Below are positions 1-7,888 of a stretch of DNA of 32,141 nt, one piece after another (the first letter of the stretch is position 1; each line of letters starts with the position of its first letter). The notes beneath the pieces were generated by a model. It was not told the origin of the DNA, ran no database searches, and was given only the letters and a program-made list of their open reading frames with translations. This DNA comes from Gemmataceae bacterium (GTDB taxonomy: Bacteria > Planctomycetota > Planctomycetia > Gemmatales > Gemmataceae): the NCBI GenBank assembly GCA_009692065.1, contig SHZY01000063.1, positions 1-32,141 of the forward strand, read 5' to 3'. A program made the position numbers and the translations under genes.

Positions 1-56
1 TCAGTGGTAGCGATCCACAGCCCTTGCTCTTCGCGTTTTCGTTTGCCCAGAGCCAT
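1..56 (-). CDS. transposase, N-terminal fragment (runs off the left edge)
   Basis: The reading frame starts with ATG at 56-54 and gives MALGKRKREEQGLWIATT before the window ends. AAGGAG lies about seven bases upstream, so this is a genuine start. The basic first residues fit a DNA-binding transposase N-terminus. The identical 18 codons begin at 32086 on the plus strand. It is a fragment here only because the window ends; nothing shows that the gene is broken. Confidence 0.75.
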   Translation of the reverse strand, partial: MALGKRKREEQGLWIATT

Positions 57-145
57 CGTGACTCCTTGGTCTTCGGTACGTTGATATCCCCAACATCTGG
101 GCAACAGCATACCATGCCTGTCAAGAGGCGTTTTTCAACGGGCTG
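1..145 (-). mobile_element. 5' end of an insertion sequence, cut by the window edge
   Basis: This segment is the exact reverse complement of 31997-32141. It holds the outer end of the element (GTTGAAAAACG-type terminus near 131-145), about 89 bases of leader, a ribosome site (AAGGAG) and the first 18 transposase codons. The match stops between 145 and 146, which places the element boundary there. The archease stop codon lies only eight bases inside, at 154-156. The rest of the element is outside the window. The family cannot be fixed from 18 residues; an IS1182- or IS5-like group is a guess. Confidence 0.85.
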
Positions 146-153
146 TTAACGGC

Positions 154-564
154 TCAAATATCGACGATCACTTCCGCCTCCCACAAGTCGCCGCTCTTTT
201 CAATTCGCAGTCCGTGGTAGGTAATTGCCTTGACCTCGTGTTCGAGGTTGTGCCGGGCGCGGTCGATCGGCTCGCCCCAGGCGCTGGCGATCAGGCCGGT
301 ATCACTTACATGGACCTCGAACTTGCCGAGGAGCAGATGCTCGGCGTCGAAATGATAGAGCAGCGTGCGCAGCCAATCGAAGAGCAGGAATTCACGGTTG
401 TCGCCCTCGACCTGCACGTCGATGCGCTGCGTCGACTGAACGGTTGCCAGGTTTTCGACGATGATGGAGAACAGGCACTGCGCCGCCTCGGCGAAAAGCG
501 TGTCGAGATCGGCGGCGCGGACGCGCAGGCCGAGGTCGGCGGTATGCTCGAAGGTTTCGTACAT
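154..564 (-). CDS. archease (RtcB RNA ligase cofactor)
   Basis: The product is 136 residues, the usual archease length. It begins MYETFEHTADLGLRV and ends AEVIVDI; the HTADLGL segment and the terminal Asp-Ile are the family's conserved, metal-binding parts. Archease accelerates guanylylation and turnover of the RtcB tRNA/RNA ligase and is cytoplasmic. An in-frame start 15 codons upstream exists, but ATG 564 matches the family N-terminus. No rtcB gene is in the window; archease and RtcB are often neighbours, so the partner may lie beyond the IS or elsewhere. The stop codon is eight bases from the insertion sequence, which may have separated it from former neighbours. Confidence 0.88.
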   Translation of the reverse strand: MYETFEHTADLGLRVRAADLDTLFAEAAQCLFSIIVENLATVQSTQRIDVQVEGDNREFLLFDWLRTLLYHFDAEHLLLGKFEVHVSDTGLIASAWGEPIDRARHNLEHEVKAITYHGLRIEKSGDLWEAEVIVDI

Positions 565-590
565 ATGTTGGCGCCTTGGCTTAACCCGAC

Positions 591-749
591 AGACTAACCA
601 CAGAGACACAGTGACACAGAGAAGAGAAGGCAGGGCTGGGAATCTCGCCCCTTTGTCAAACCGATTTCCGTTCAGTGTGTGCAGACTCTGTTCCCAGATT
701 TTTTTGTCTTCTCTGTGCCTCTGTGCCTCTGTGTCTCTGTGGTTAGTCT
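591..749. repeat. intergenic inverted repeat, CACAGAGACACAG type
   Basis: Bases 591-611 and 729-749 are perfect 21-bp inverted copies. The match continues inward imperfectly over more CACAGAG units, with an indel. It fills the gap between the archease and SDR genes, both transcribed leftwards. It could act as a terminator for the SDR gene, but it resembles the other hairpins in this window. Confidence 0.8.
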
Positions 750-756
750 TATTGCC

Positions 757-1524
757 TTACTTCGGCGCCATGCGAATCGCCCCGTCGAGCCGAATCACCT
801 CGCCATTGAGCATCTCGTTTTCGATGATGTGCCTGGCGAGAGCCGCGAACTCCTCTGGCCGGCCCAGGCGCGGCGGGAACGGGACCTGCTGGGCCAGGGA
901 TTGCCGGGCCGGTTCGGGCAGGCCCGCCAGCAAGGGGGTGTCGAAAATGCCCGGCGCGATCGCCATCACGCGGATGCCGTGCCGCGCCAGCTCGCGTGCC
1001 AGGGGCAGCGTCATGCCGACGATGCCGCCTTTGGACGCGGCATAAGCAGCCTGACCGATTTGGCCGTCGTAGGCGGCAACCGACGCGGTGTTGATGACGA
1101 CGCCGCGCTCGCCGTTTGCGCTCGGCGTGTTTTGCATCATGGCAGCCGTGGCCAGGCGCAGTACGTTGTAGGTGCCGACCAGGTTGATGTTGATCGTCTT
1201 GACGAATGTCGCCAGCGGGTTCGGCCCCATTTTTCCATGGACCTTCTCCGCCAGTGCGATGCCGGCGCACTGGATGGAGCCGTGCAGGGCGCCGAAGGTT
1301 CGCGTCGCAGTATCGACGGCGGCCTGCACGCTGGCTTCATCGGTGACGTCGGTGGCGGCACAGCGGACGCGCGGCCCCAGTTCGGTCGCCAGGGTTTCGC
1401 CGGCGGCGCGATTGAGGTCGGCAATGACGACGTTGGCGCCGGCCGATGCCAGCAGGCGCACACACGCTGCGCCTAGTCCGGAGCTGCCGCCGCTGATAAG
1501 GAAGGTGTTGCCGGGGAGTTGCAT
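757..1524 (-). CDS. SDR dehydrogenase, type II 3-hydroxyacyl-CoA dehydrogenase-like
   Basis: This is a 255-residue classical short-chain dehydrogenase. The nucleotide-binding motif SGGSSGLG lies at residues 11-18, and Asp36 after the second strand suggests NAD rather than NADP. The catalytic residues are Ser148, Tyr161 and Lys165 (YAASK). The segment [16 protein letters not shown] is typical of the HSD17B10 / type II 3-hydroxyacyl-CoA dehydrogenase branch, which oxidises 3-hydroxyacyl-CoA in fatty-acid or branched-chain breakdown. The ATG at 1524 starts right before the first beta strand ([13 protein letters not shown]); a longer frame upstream runs through the inverted repeat at 1538-1612 and is not believed. 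No other beta-oxidation gene is nearby, so the substrate is uncertain. Confidence 0.85.
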   Translation of the reverse strand: MQLPGNTFLISGGSSGLGAACVRLLASAGANVVIADLNRAAGETLATELGPRVRCAATDVTDEASVQAAVDTATRTFGALHGSIQCAGIALAEKVHGKMGPNPLATFVKTININLVGTYNVLRLATAAMMQNTPSANGERGVVINTASVAAYDGQIGQAAYAASKGGIVGMTLPLARELARHGIRVMAIAPGIFDTPLLAGLPEPARQSLAQQVPFPPRLGRPEEFAALARHIIENEMLNGEVIRLDGAIRMAPK

Positions 1525-1537
1525 GGTTTTCCCGCAA

Positions 1538-1612
1538 GCCCGCAGGTGAGCGCAGCATACCTGCGGGATCTGGTGGCGCCATCCCACAGGTTCGCTGCGC
1601 TTACCTGTGGGC
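1538..1612. repeat. nested inverted repeat upstream of the SDR gene
   Basis: Arms 1538-1569 and 1581-1612 pair over 32 bases with five mismatches. Each arm is also a small palindrome (CCCGCAGGT...ACCTGCGGG and its partner), so the strand could fold as one long hairpin or as two side by side. It sits only 14 bases before the SDR start, between divergent genes, so it cannot be a simple terminator. A further perfect 10-bp hairpin follows at 1669-1703. Confidence 0.8.
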
Positions 1613-1668
1613 GTGCATTTTCGTCGCCTCGGCAGCAAATCGCAACAACAAAACAGGCCTTCTTTAAC

Positions 1669-1703
1669 CCCGCAATTTGCCCTTCTTGTCATGAAATTGC
1701 GGG
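1669..1703. repeat. 10-bp hairpin in a divergent intergenic region
   Basis: CCCGCAATTT at 1669-1678 pairs perfectly with AAATTGCGGG at 1694-1703 across a 15-base loop. It lies between the SDR gene and the outer-membrane protein gene, about 100 bases upstream of the latter's start. A shorter perfect stem, GGGAGAC with loop CTT, follows at 1748-1764 in the likely leader of that gene. Confidence 0.6.
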
Positions 1704-1804
1704 CATTGCTGAATTCGTCTTCATCTGGTAGACGATGAACCGATAATGGGAGACCTTGTCTCCCTGGCGGCGAACCCGGATGGAACCCTTGTCAGGATCG
1801 ACAC

Positions 1805-3100
1805 ATGAATACGAAGATTTTCGGTGCAGCCTCGCTTCTCCTTGCATCTCTGGTATCTCAGGCCCCGGGCCAATTCCCTGACACGCCGCTGCGGGCGCCA
1901 ATCCAGGATGCCGAGGTCATTCAACCCGGCGGCAAGGACCAGCCCAAGCAGCCGGACAAAGAGAAGAAACCCCCCGAGAAAAAAGGTGAAACGCCGCTCA
2001 GCGAGTTCATTCCCCCGGTCCGCACCCGCGAGTTCTCGACTGGCTACATTCCGCAGATGCTCGGCGACTATAAGGGCTTCTTTGCTCAGATTCGCATTCT
2101 GGTCACCGGCACGCAAACCACCACCACGCAAACCATCACGCAAACGAATAACCCCAACCCCAAGCCTCCCCTTGTAACCACGCAGACGACCACGACCACC
2201 ATTACGCAAGTGCGAACCATCCTGGTTCCTTACGCTGGGTATGGCCCATTCAAGATGGCCGAGAACGCCAGTCCGATGCCGGTGGATCGCGTGTTCGTGA
2301 TAGGCAACTATTTCAACGGCATCCGCGATCCACAAAACGGGCCGATCGGACCCAGTGCATTCACCACGACCTTCACCGGAATCCAGACCAAGAACGGAAG
2401 CACGGTCCAGACGGCCGTCACCACCACCACCGTCCTCCCGGGTACGCCGCGCGTTAACATGAATTTGTACCGCGAGGTATTCGGCTTCGAGAAGACCCTT
2501 CTCGATGGCCGGGCGTCGGTCGAGTTGCGCGTGCCATTCCACCAGATGCAAGGCAATGTAGACGCGTTCGGGTCCAGCAGTGCCGGCGATCTGACCATCG
2601 TCGGGAAGTATGCGTTCCTGCTGAATCGCGACACCGGCGGAGTACTGTCGGGCGGCCTGGCGGTGACGGCGCCCACCGGTCCCGGCATCGATACCATTGA
2701 TGGCCGAATCCACTCCGTTCTCCTCCAGCCGTGGGGTGGTTTTATCTTGCCGATCGATCGATTTTATCTACATGGCTTCCACTCCGTCGTCATCCCCACC
2801 GATTCGCGCGATGTCACGCTGCTCTTCAACGACGTAGGCATCGGCTATCAGCTTTACCGCGGCGATCCCGGTCGGCTGCTCCGCGCCATCGTGCCGACGG
2901 CCGAGATCCATGTGACAACGCCACTGACGCATCGCAATGGGACGGGCCCGATCTTTGCACCGGACATGGTCGCCTTCACCGGCGGCGTTCACTTTGGGCT
3001 GGGCCGAAGCTCAACGCTGTCGTTCGGCGCCGCCACGCCGATCACCGGTCCGCGAACCTATAGCGTCGAGGGCCTCATGCAGTTCAACTGGCGCTTTTGA
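1805..3100 (+). CDS. exported Thr-rich protein, probable outer-membrane beta-barrel
   Basis: The product is 431 residues. Residues 1-22 form a signal peptide. A Pro/Lys/Glu-rich linker follows (about 40-65), then a Thr/Gln-rich low-complexity stretch (101-137) and a second Thr run near 205-215. The C-terminal half has alternating hydrophobic strands with Gly and aromatic residues and ends in Phe after QFNWR, the usual mark of outer-membrane barrels. I do not recognise a named family with certainty; planctomycetes have many such exported barrel-like proteins. AGGA about eight bases before ATG 1805 supports the start. A perfect 13-bp hairpin follows seven bases after the stop. Function unknown; surface exposure of the Thr-rich loops is an inference. 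Confidence 0.75.
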   Translation: MNTKIFGAASLLLASLVSQAPGQFPDTPLRAPIQDAEVIQPGGKDQPKQPDKEKKPPEKKGETPLSEFIPPVRTREFSTGYIPQMLGDYKGFFAQIRILVTGTQTTTTQTITQTNNPNPKPPLVTTQTTTTTITQVRTILVPYAGYGPFKMAENASPMPVDRVFVIGNYFNGIRDPQNGPIGPSAFTTTFTGIQTKNGSTVQTAVTTTTVLPGTPRVNMNLYREVFGFEKTLLDGRASVELRVPFHQMQGNVDAFGSSSAGDLTIVGKYAFLLNRDTGGVLSGGLAVTAPTGPGIDTIDGRIHSVLLQPWGGFILPIDRFYLHGFHSVVIPTDSRDVTLLFNDVGIGYQLYRGDPGRLLRAIVPTAEIHVTTPLTHRNGTGPIFAPDMVAFTGGVHFGLGRSSTLSFGAATPITGPRTYSVEGLMQFNWRF

Positions 3101-3106
3101 AATTCA

Positions 3107-3137
3107 ACGAGCCGGCGGGATAAACCCGCCGGCTCGT
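3107..3137. terminator. hairpin after the outer-membrane protein gene
   Basis: A perfect 13-bp stem (3107-3119 with 3125-3137) closes a five-base loop and begins seven bases after the stop codon. It is placed as a transcription terminator but lacks a T tract. Confidence 0.65.
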
Positions 3138-3160
3138 AAACATCTTGTGTAGGAGCACCC

Positions 3161-3442
3161 ATGAAAACCTACCTGCAGAATAGCTCGCCTTGAATGGTTT
3201 TGCGATATTTGACTGCCGGCGGCGGCCGATTGGCGATCAACGGCAACACCTTCACGCTCAACAAGACCAACTCCACCGTCGGGCCGCTCGTTGTTAACGG
3301 CGGCAGGGGGATCGTCAAATTCCCCAAGACCAGTACCGTGACGACCACGGTGCCGACCGCCCAGGCCCGGCTCGCTCTGGTCGCCATCGCCTCGGATGGC
3401 GCCTTCCACCAAGGGGGACACGCGCAGGACGGAGAGGAGTGA
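3161..3442 (+). pseudogene. short ORF interrupted by TGA at codon 11, possible remnant
   Basis: ATG 3161 has a good ribosome site (TAGGAG, about seven bases upstream) but reads only MKTYLQNSSP before TGA at 3191-3193. The same frame restarts at ATG 3194, directly after the stop, and gives 82 residues with no recognisable family: a Gly/Thr/Val-rich, possibly beta-structured piece. Its last dozen codons lie in a degenerate inverted repeat (3406-3422 against 3465-3478), so the natural C-terminus may be lost. It may be a decayed gene, a leader peptide followed by reinitiation, or non-coding. Coding status is uncertain. Confidence 0.3.
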
Positions 3443-3503
3443 GGATTTGACCTTTTTCTCACCCCGTGTCCACCGTGGTTCTTTATCTTTGTATTGCGAG
3501 TCG

Positions 3504-4709
3504 TTATTTCTTCGCGCCGATGCAATAGAGCGCCTCGTCGGATCGCAGGAAGATTGCGCCGTCGGACGCCACCGGCGTGGCCAGGAAGGTGTCCTTGATC
3601 GAGTTGGCGGCGAGCACCTTCAATTCCTTGCTCGCTTGCAAAATGGTGGTCGTGCCGGCTTCGTTGAGGACGAAGAGCTTGCCGTCGGCCAGCATGGGCG
3701 AGGCGGTAAAGGTGCCGTCGAGGCGGTGCGTCCAGACGATCTCGCCGGTCTTGGCGTCGGCGCAGTTGACCACGCCGCCGCCGTTGACGACGTAGACGAG
3801 CCCTTGATGCGCTACCGGGGAGCAATAGCCGGGCCGCAGCTTGATCGATTGCCAAAGGACTTCAGGCTCCGCAGCTCCTTTGCCGGGCCGGAACGCGGTG
3901 AACTTCTCGCTGGGAGAGAAGACGACGCCGTCGCCGAACGTAAAGGTTGCGTAGGCGGTGTGACGCAGCTTGGGGGCGGTCCATTTCTTTTTGCCAGTGT
4001 TCGGATCATGGGCCTCGATGCCCGCGGGGCCCTGGAAGAGCACTTCGGCCTGGCCCTGGTTTTGGATGACGATGGGGCTGACCCAGTTGATGCCGCGAGG
4101 GCGCTCGATGCGCCAACGGTTTTCGCCGGTGCGTTTATCGATGCCGGCCGCGAACGATTCGCCGGCGTTTTCCATGCAGATGAGGAGATTCTCGTTCCAG
4201 ATGGTGGGCGAGGTCGCCATGCCGACGTTGTTGCCCACGGTGGGATAATCGCCGACGAGGGAGCGATACCAGACGAGATCGCCATCCCTGTCGTAGCAGA
4301 CGAGGTCGCCCGTGGCGAAGAGCGCGTAGACTCGCTCGCCGTCCGTGACCGGCGTCGGCGCAGCCATGTTAGTTTTGGGATGGCATTGCGTCGTGCCGGT
4401 CGCCCACACCTGGCGCTCCCATAGCTTCTTGCCGGTCGTCACGTCGAAGCACAGGACGACCTGGCGATTCTGCTGGTAGGCCCCGGTCGCGGTGACATAG
4501 ACTCGGCCGCCGGCGATGACGGGGTTCGACAGCCCCTTGCCCGGCAGTGCCGCCTTCCAGCGCAAATTCTCGGTCGCGCTCCACTTGGTGGGCAGGTTGG
4601 TCTCTTTCGAGACCCCCAGGCCGCCGGCGCCGCGGAACTGGTCGGCGTCTTCGGCACGTGCCGAGGTCACAAGCAACAGCAAGATCATGAATGAAAGCAG
4701 GGGTTTCAT
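3504..4709 (-). CDS. exported PQQ-like beta-propeller protein
   Basis: The product is 401 residues with a signal peptide (MKPLLSFMILLLLVTSARA) and mature start near EDADQFRG. The body is a run of PQQ/WD40-like propeller blades; recurring pieces such as DVTTGKKLWER, DKRTGENRWR, DPNTGKKKWT and DAKTGEIVWT are the blade signature. This fold occurs in BamB and quinoprotein dehydrogenases; here no dehydrogenase active-site region is evident, so a scaffold or binding role outside the cytoplasm is more likely. It is the last gene of a leftward run with the HEAT-like protein (62-base gap containing a hairpin) and the kinase. No specific substrate can be named. Confidence 0.85.
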   Translation of the reverse strand: MKPLLSFMILLLLVTSARAEDADQFRGAGGLGVSKETNLPTKWSATENLRWKAALPGKGLSNPVIAGGRVYVTATGAYQQNRQVVLCFDVTTGKKLWERQVWATGTTQCHPKTNMAAPTPVTDGERVYALFATGDLVCYDRDGDLVWYRSLVGDYPTVGNNVGMATSPTIWNENLLICMENAGESFAAGIDKRTGENRWRIERPRGINWVSPIVIQNQGQAEVLFQGPAGIEAHDPNTGKKKWTAPKLRHTAYATFTFGDGVVFSPSEKFTAFRPGKGAAEPEVLWQSIKLRPGYCSPVAHQGLVYVVNGGGVVNCADAKTGEIVWTHRLDGTFTASPMLADGKLFVLNEAGTTTILQASKELKVLAANSIKDTFLATPVASDGAIFLRSDEALYCIGAKK

Positions 4710-4725
4710 GGTAAGTCCTTGCAAG

Positions 4726-4764
4726 CCCCAGGAATCGTCCGCTGCGGGCGGACGATTCCTGGGG
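4726..4764. repeat. perfect 17-bp hairpin between two co-directional genes
   Basis: Arms 4726-4742 and 4748-4764 pair perfectly over 17 bases around a five-base loop (TGCGG). The hairpin occupies most of the 62-base gap between the HEAT-like gene and the PQQ-like gene. It could weaken read-through or stabilise the upstream message. Confidence 0.85.
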
Positions 4765-4771
4765 GTGGGAG

Positions 4772-5917
4772 TTACTTCACTTTCTCGGTCATATTCGTCA
4801 CCGGCGTCGCCGCCCCGAGCGCATCGCACACGCGCAACTGGAACGACCAGAGCTGGGCCCACGAGTCGGTCTGCTCGTTTTGGCACACCTTGATGAGGAT
4901 CTCGTTGCGCCCCTTCTTGAGGACCCCCTTGCCGACGTGCTGGTCCATCTCCATGCCGTGGTGATACTCTTCGCGGAAGTAGACTTCCTTGCCGTTGAGC
5001 CACATGCGCACCGCGTTGTTGCTCCCGGCACGCAACTCGACGGCACGCTCGCTCTCCGAGGCCACGGCGGCATAGGCATAAACGACGGCGCCCTTGAGCT
5101 TGCCGACGGCTTCATTGAGATCGATCATGCCCAGCGGCTTTTCGGTCGCGTGTTCCTTCCAGCGGACCTGCGCATCGGCTTTGCCGAGGAACTCGCTCTT
5201 GAGGTCGAAGCCCTTCTCGGGGGGATAGGCGTTGTGGAAGCCGACCCCCTTGACATTGTCGAACGGGCCAATGAGAAGCCAGCGCGTGACGAAGCCGAAG
5301 TGCGTGGTCAGATCGATTTCGACCTTGAGTTTTTTCAGCTCGGCGGAGATCGCGTTGACCTGATCGCGATCGCGGGCGTGATTGAGCAGATCGTGGAAAT
5401 ATTTCTTCTGCGTGTCGGTGCTGTCGAACTTGGAATCCTTGCCATCCTTGAGCTTGACGGCGACGGCGTCGCGGCGGATCTCGGAGCTGGGATCGTCGAG
5501 CATCTTGGGCAAGAGCCGATCGGGCGTCTTCGGGTCGAGCCGAACCAGACATTCATACGCCAGCCGGCGCGCCCGGCCGTTGTGGCGCGTGTCCTTGAGG
5601 AAGGCATCGATTTTTTCGGCCGGGATCTTCTGCCCGGTCTGAGCAGCCTTGTCCTGAATCGCCTCGACGGCGGCGCGCAGCCAGTTGACGGCGACGGGAT
5701 TGGCGTCATCCATCCCGGCGAGCACGTCGGGCATCACGCCGGGCCCCTTGGCGACCAGTTCCTTCCACGCCTTGGACGCCTCCACATTGCCGACGCCTTC
5801 CTTGCCGACCGCCTTGATGCGGATCAAGAGCGAGGCGACATCCTGGCCGGAGCCGATGGTTGCGCACAGTGCCCAGAGTAAGCCGCAGGCGCCGCAATGC
5901 AGCATAATTCGAGTCAT
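4772..5917 (-). CDS. exported HEAT-like protein with C-terminal ligand-binding-like domain
   Basis: The product is 381 residues. A signal peptide covers about 1-24. Residues 25-200 are helical and HEAT-like (repeated LLPKMLDDPSSEIRRDAV-type pieces). From about 210 (RWLLIGPFDN) to the end is a beta-rich domain like the jelly-roll sugar-binding modules common in planctomycete secreted proteins, with MWLNGKEV and a HHGMEMDQH stretch. The name of the family is not certain. It precedes the PQQ-like propeller in the same direction and follows the kinase after 121 bases, so joint expression of three envelope-linked proteins is plausible. Confidence 0.65.
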   Translation of the reverse strand: MTRIMLHCGACGLLWALCATIGSGQDVASLLIRIKAVGKEGVGNVEASKAWKELVAKGPGVMPDVLAGMDDANPVAVNWLRAAVEAIQDKAAQTGQKIPAEKIDAFLKDTRHNGRARRLAYECLVRLDPKTPDRLLPKMLDDPSSEIRRDAVAVKLKDGKDSKFDSTDTQKKYFHDLLNHARDRDQVNAISAELKKLKVEIDLTTHFGFVTRWLLIGPFDNVKGVGFHNAYPPEKGFDLKSEFLGKADAQVRWKEHATEKPLGMIDLNEAVGKLKGAVVYAYAAVASESERAVELRAGSNNAVRMWLNGKEVYFREEYHHGMEMDQHVGKGVLKKGRNEILIKVCQNEQTDSWAQLWSFQLRVCDALGAATPVTNMTEKVK

Positions 5918-6038
5918 TGTTTACCTCAATGGAACGCGTCAAGCCCAGGGATGAGCGCAGCGACTCCCATGGGGACCGGGGAACCCAATCATTCTTATTT
6001 CTGCAAGTGCATTCTTCAATCCAGAAACTTGGCCTGAA

Positions 6039-7757
6039 TCAATTCCTGACCTTCAAGGGATCGTCCTTGATCGTCAGGGTAATCGACAATTCATCGCGAG
6101 CGTCCTCGGCTGCGCACTCAGCAAAAACCTTGACCACCTTCGTGAGCGGTTGGGTCCCGAAGGAGACGATAAACCCGATCTGGCCTTCTTTGGCGCGGGG
6201 CGGAATAGTGAGCGTATCACTGGTTACCCCAGGGGGCAGGTTTTTGAGTGTGACAATAACTGGGCCCTTGCAGTCAACGCGCTCAATCCAGACGAGTACG
6301 TGATGAGGTCGCCCCGGAATTGCCTTCTCATCGTGCATGGACCACTTCGCCCTGCTGATGCGAACGATCCCGGCCTTTTTGTCGGGGTTGCTGGGGAAGA
6401 ACTGCCAGAGCAAACAAGCAAAGGAGAGAAGCGAGAGCAGCAGGACCACGCCCGCGGAGATTACGATTACCTTGCGCGGGATTGGCTGCCGCGGGGTTGC
6501 GTGGCTCGGCACGTCATGCGCGGCGGCGCCGGTGGACATGTCGCGGCCGGTCGCTGTCATGCCCATGAAGGACGCCTCGCCGTCAACTTCCGGCGGCGCC
6601 GGCGGCGCAATCGGCATCGCCAGGATCGGCTGGGCGATCGGCACGCTGCCAGCCACCACCGCCCCGGGCGCGACCGGCATGGCCATCACCACGCCGCGCG
6701 GCGCCGCCGGAACCGGCGTGGCCGTGGTCGCATAGGGTGCGAGAGCCTCGGCCACCTCGATCGGCGTCTGGTAGCGATCTTCGGGGCGGCGGGCCATGAT
6801 CTTCAGCAGCACAGCTTCCAGTCCGGGATCGACTCCGGGGCGCACTTCGCGGATCCACGGCGGCTCGCCGGTCACGCGCGGCCCCAGCTTCTCGACCACG
6901 CTGCTGCCCAGAAACGCGGGCCGGGCCGCGATCAGGTAGAACAGCGCACAGCCCAGGCTGTAGATGTCTGCTCGAATGTCCGCGTTGCGCGAGTCGGTCG
7001 CCTGCTCGGGCGCGACGTAGTCGATGGTGCCGAGCATCATCCCGATCTGCGTGAGCCGCGCCGAATTTTCGCGATCGATCTCGTAGCGGGCCAGGCCGAA
7101 GTCGAGAATCTTGACGAGCGGACGCAGCTCATCATCAACCTTTGTCATCGTCACCATCAAGTTTGCCGGCTTGATGTCGCGATGGACGATGCCGCGCTCG
7201 AAGGCGTGCTGAAGCCCCAGTGCCGCCTGACGACTGTACTCGACAGCATCGGCAATGGGTACCGCCCCGTCCTCAGTGACACGCTGCGAGAGATTGAAAC
7301 CGTCGATGAATTCCATGACGAGAAAGGGCCGGCCATCGATGTCATCCGCGTCGAGCACCAGGGCGATGTTCGGGTGATGGAGCTGGGCGGCCGTCTCCAC
7401 TTCGCGGCGAAAGCGATCCATCGCCTTGGGTAGGCTCACCATCTCCTTCTTGATCATCTTGACGGCGACCATGCGCTCCAGCTTGAGGCTCCACGCCTTG
7501 TATACCTGACCCATCGCCCCTTCGCCGATCCGCTCGCGCAGCCGATAGCCGCCCAAAATGAGGTGCTCGTGTTTATCGGTCAGGATCTGGTTGGCCTGAT
7601 AGGGGGTGAGCCAATTGCGTCGGATCAATTCGCCTGCCAGCGCCCGCCGATCGGCAAGAGTCGGCACGAGCGGGCGGAGTTCGTCTGCTTGCGCGGGCGA
7701 AAGAAACTGGTACTGGGCGAGCCAATCCAGTAATTCCGAGGGGGTCGAAATCGGCAT
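6039..7757 (-). CDS. membrane-anchored Ser/Thr protein kinase
   Basis: The product is 572 residues. Residues 1-62 are a helical segment with LTPYQANQIL, common before planctomycete kinase domains. The kinase domain spans about 71-345: glycine loop GEGAMGQVYKA (78-88), Lys100, HRDIKPANLM with Asp194, DFG at 219-221 and APEQ at 249-252. All key catalytic residues are present, so it should be active. A Pro/Ala/Met-rich linker (346-428) leads to one membrane helix (about 430-454) and a roughly 115-residue beta-rich external domain, probably a sensor. ATG 7757 is chosen over an upstream in-frame start that would run through the hairpin at 7834-7871. It may phosphorylate cytoplasmic targets in response to an envelope signal; the ligand is unknown. 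Confidence 0.92.
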   Translation of the reverse strand: MPISTPSELLDWLAQYQFLSPAQADELRPLVPTLADRRALAGELIRRNWLTPYQANQILTDKHEHLILGGYRLRERIGEGAMGQVYKAWSLKLERMVAVKMIKKEMVSLPKAMDRFRREVETAAQLHHPNIALVLDADDIDGRPFLVMEFIDGFNLSQRVTEDGAVPIADAVEYSRQAALGLQHAFERGIVHRDIKPANLMVTMTKVDDELRPLVKILDFGLARYEIDRENSARLTQIGMMLGTIDYVAPEQATDSRNADIRADIYSLGCALFYLIAARPAFLGSSVVEKLGPRVTGEPPWIREVRPGVDPGLEAVLLKIMARRPEDRYQTPIEVAEALAPYATTATPVPAAPRGVVMAMPVAPGAVVAGSVPIAQPILAMPIAPPAPPEVDGEASFMGMTATGRDMSTGAAAHDVPSHATPRQPIPRKVIVISAGVVLLLSLLSFACLLWQFFPSNPDKKAGIVRISRAKWSMHDEKAIPGRPHHVLVWIERVDCKGPVIVTLKNLPPGVTSDTLTIPPRAKEGQIGFIVSFGTQPLTKVVKVFAECAAEDARDELSITLTIKDDPLKVRN

Positions 7758-7833
7758 GCGCGCACCGGGCAGGAGGGAAGTCTCGACAATAAGATGATAC
7801 GATGCCTGGAATCGGTTGGCTATTAGCGGTCCT

Positions 7834-7871
7834 CGTTTAGCGCTCGCGCGACGCCATGCGGGCGCCAAACG
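7834..7871. repeat. imperfect hairpin, CGTTTAGCG family, copy 1
   Basis: Arms 7834-7847 and 7858-7871 pair over 14 bases with two mismatches. The arm sequence (CGTTTAGCGCTCGC) is close to those at 8427-8482 and 29119-29176. It lies between the divergent kinase and flavin-reductase genes, so it is not a terminator. Confidence 0.65.
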
Positions 7872-7888
7872 TAAACCCTTGAGTCCCC

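Noticed and set aside
3191-3193. The in-frame TGA as a selenocysteine codon
   Set aside because: The context shows no known selenoprotein family, no redox motif and no evident recoding hairpin directly downstream.
5944-5975. A hairpin in the gap between the kinase and the HEAT-like gene
   Set aside because: CCCAGGGA and TCCCATGGG pair only with a bulge; it may be a decayed copy but is too weak to list.
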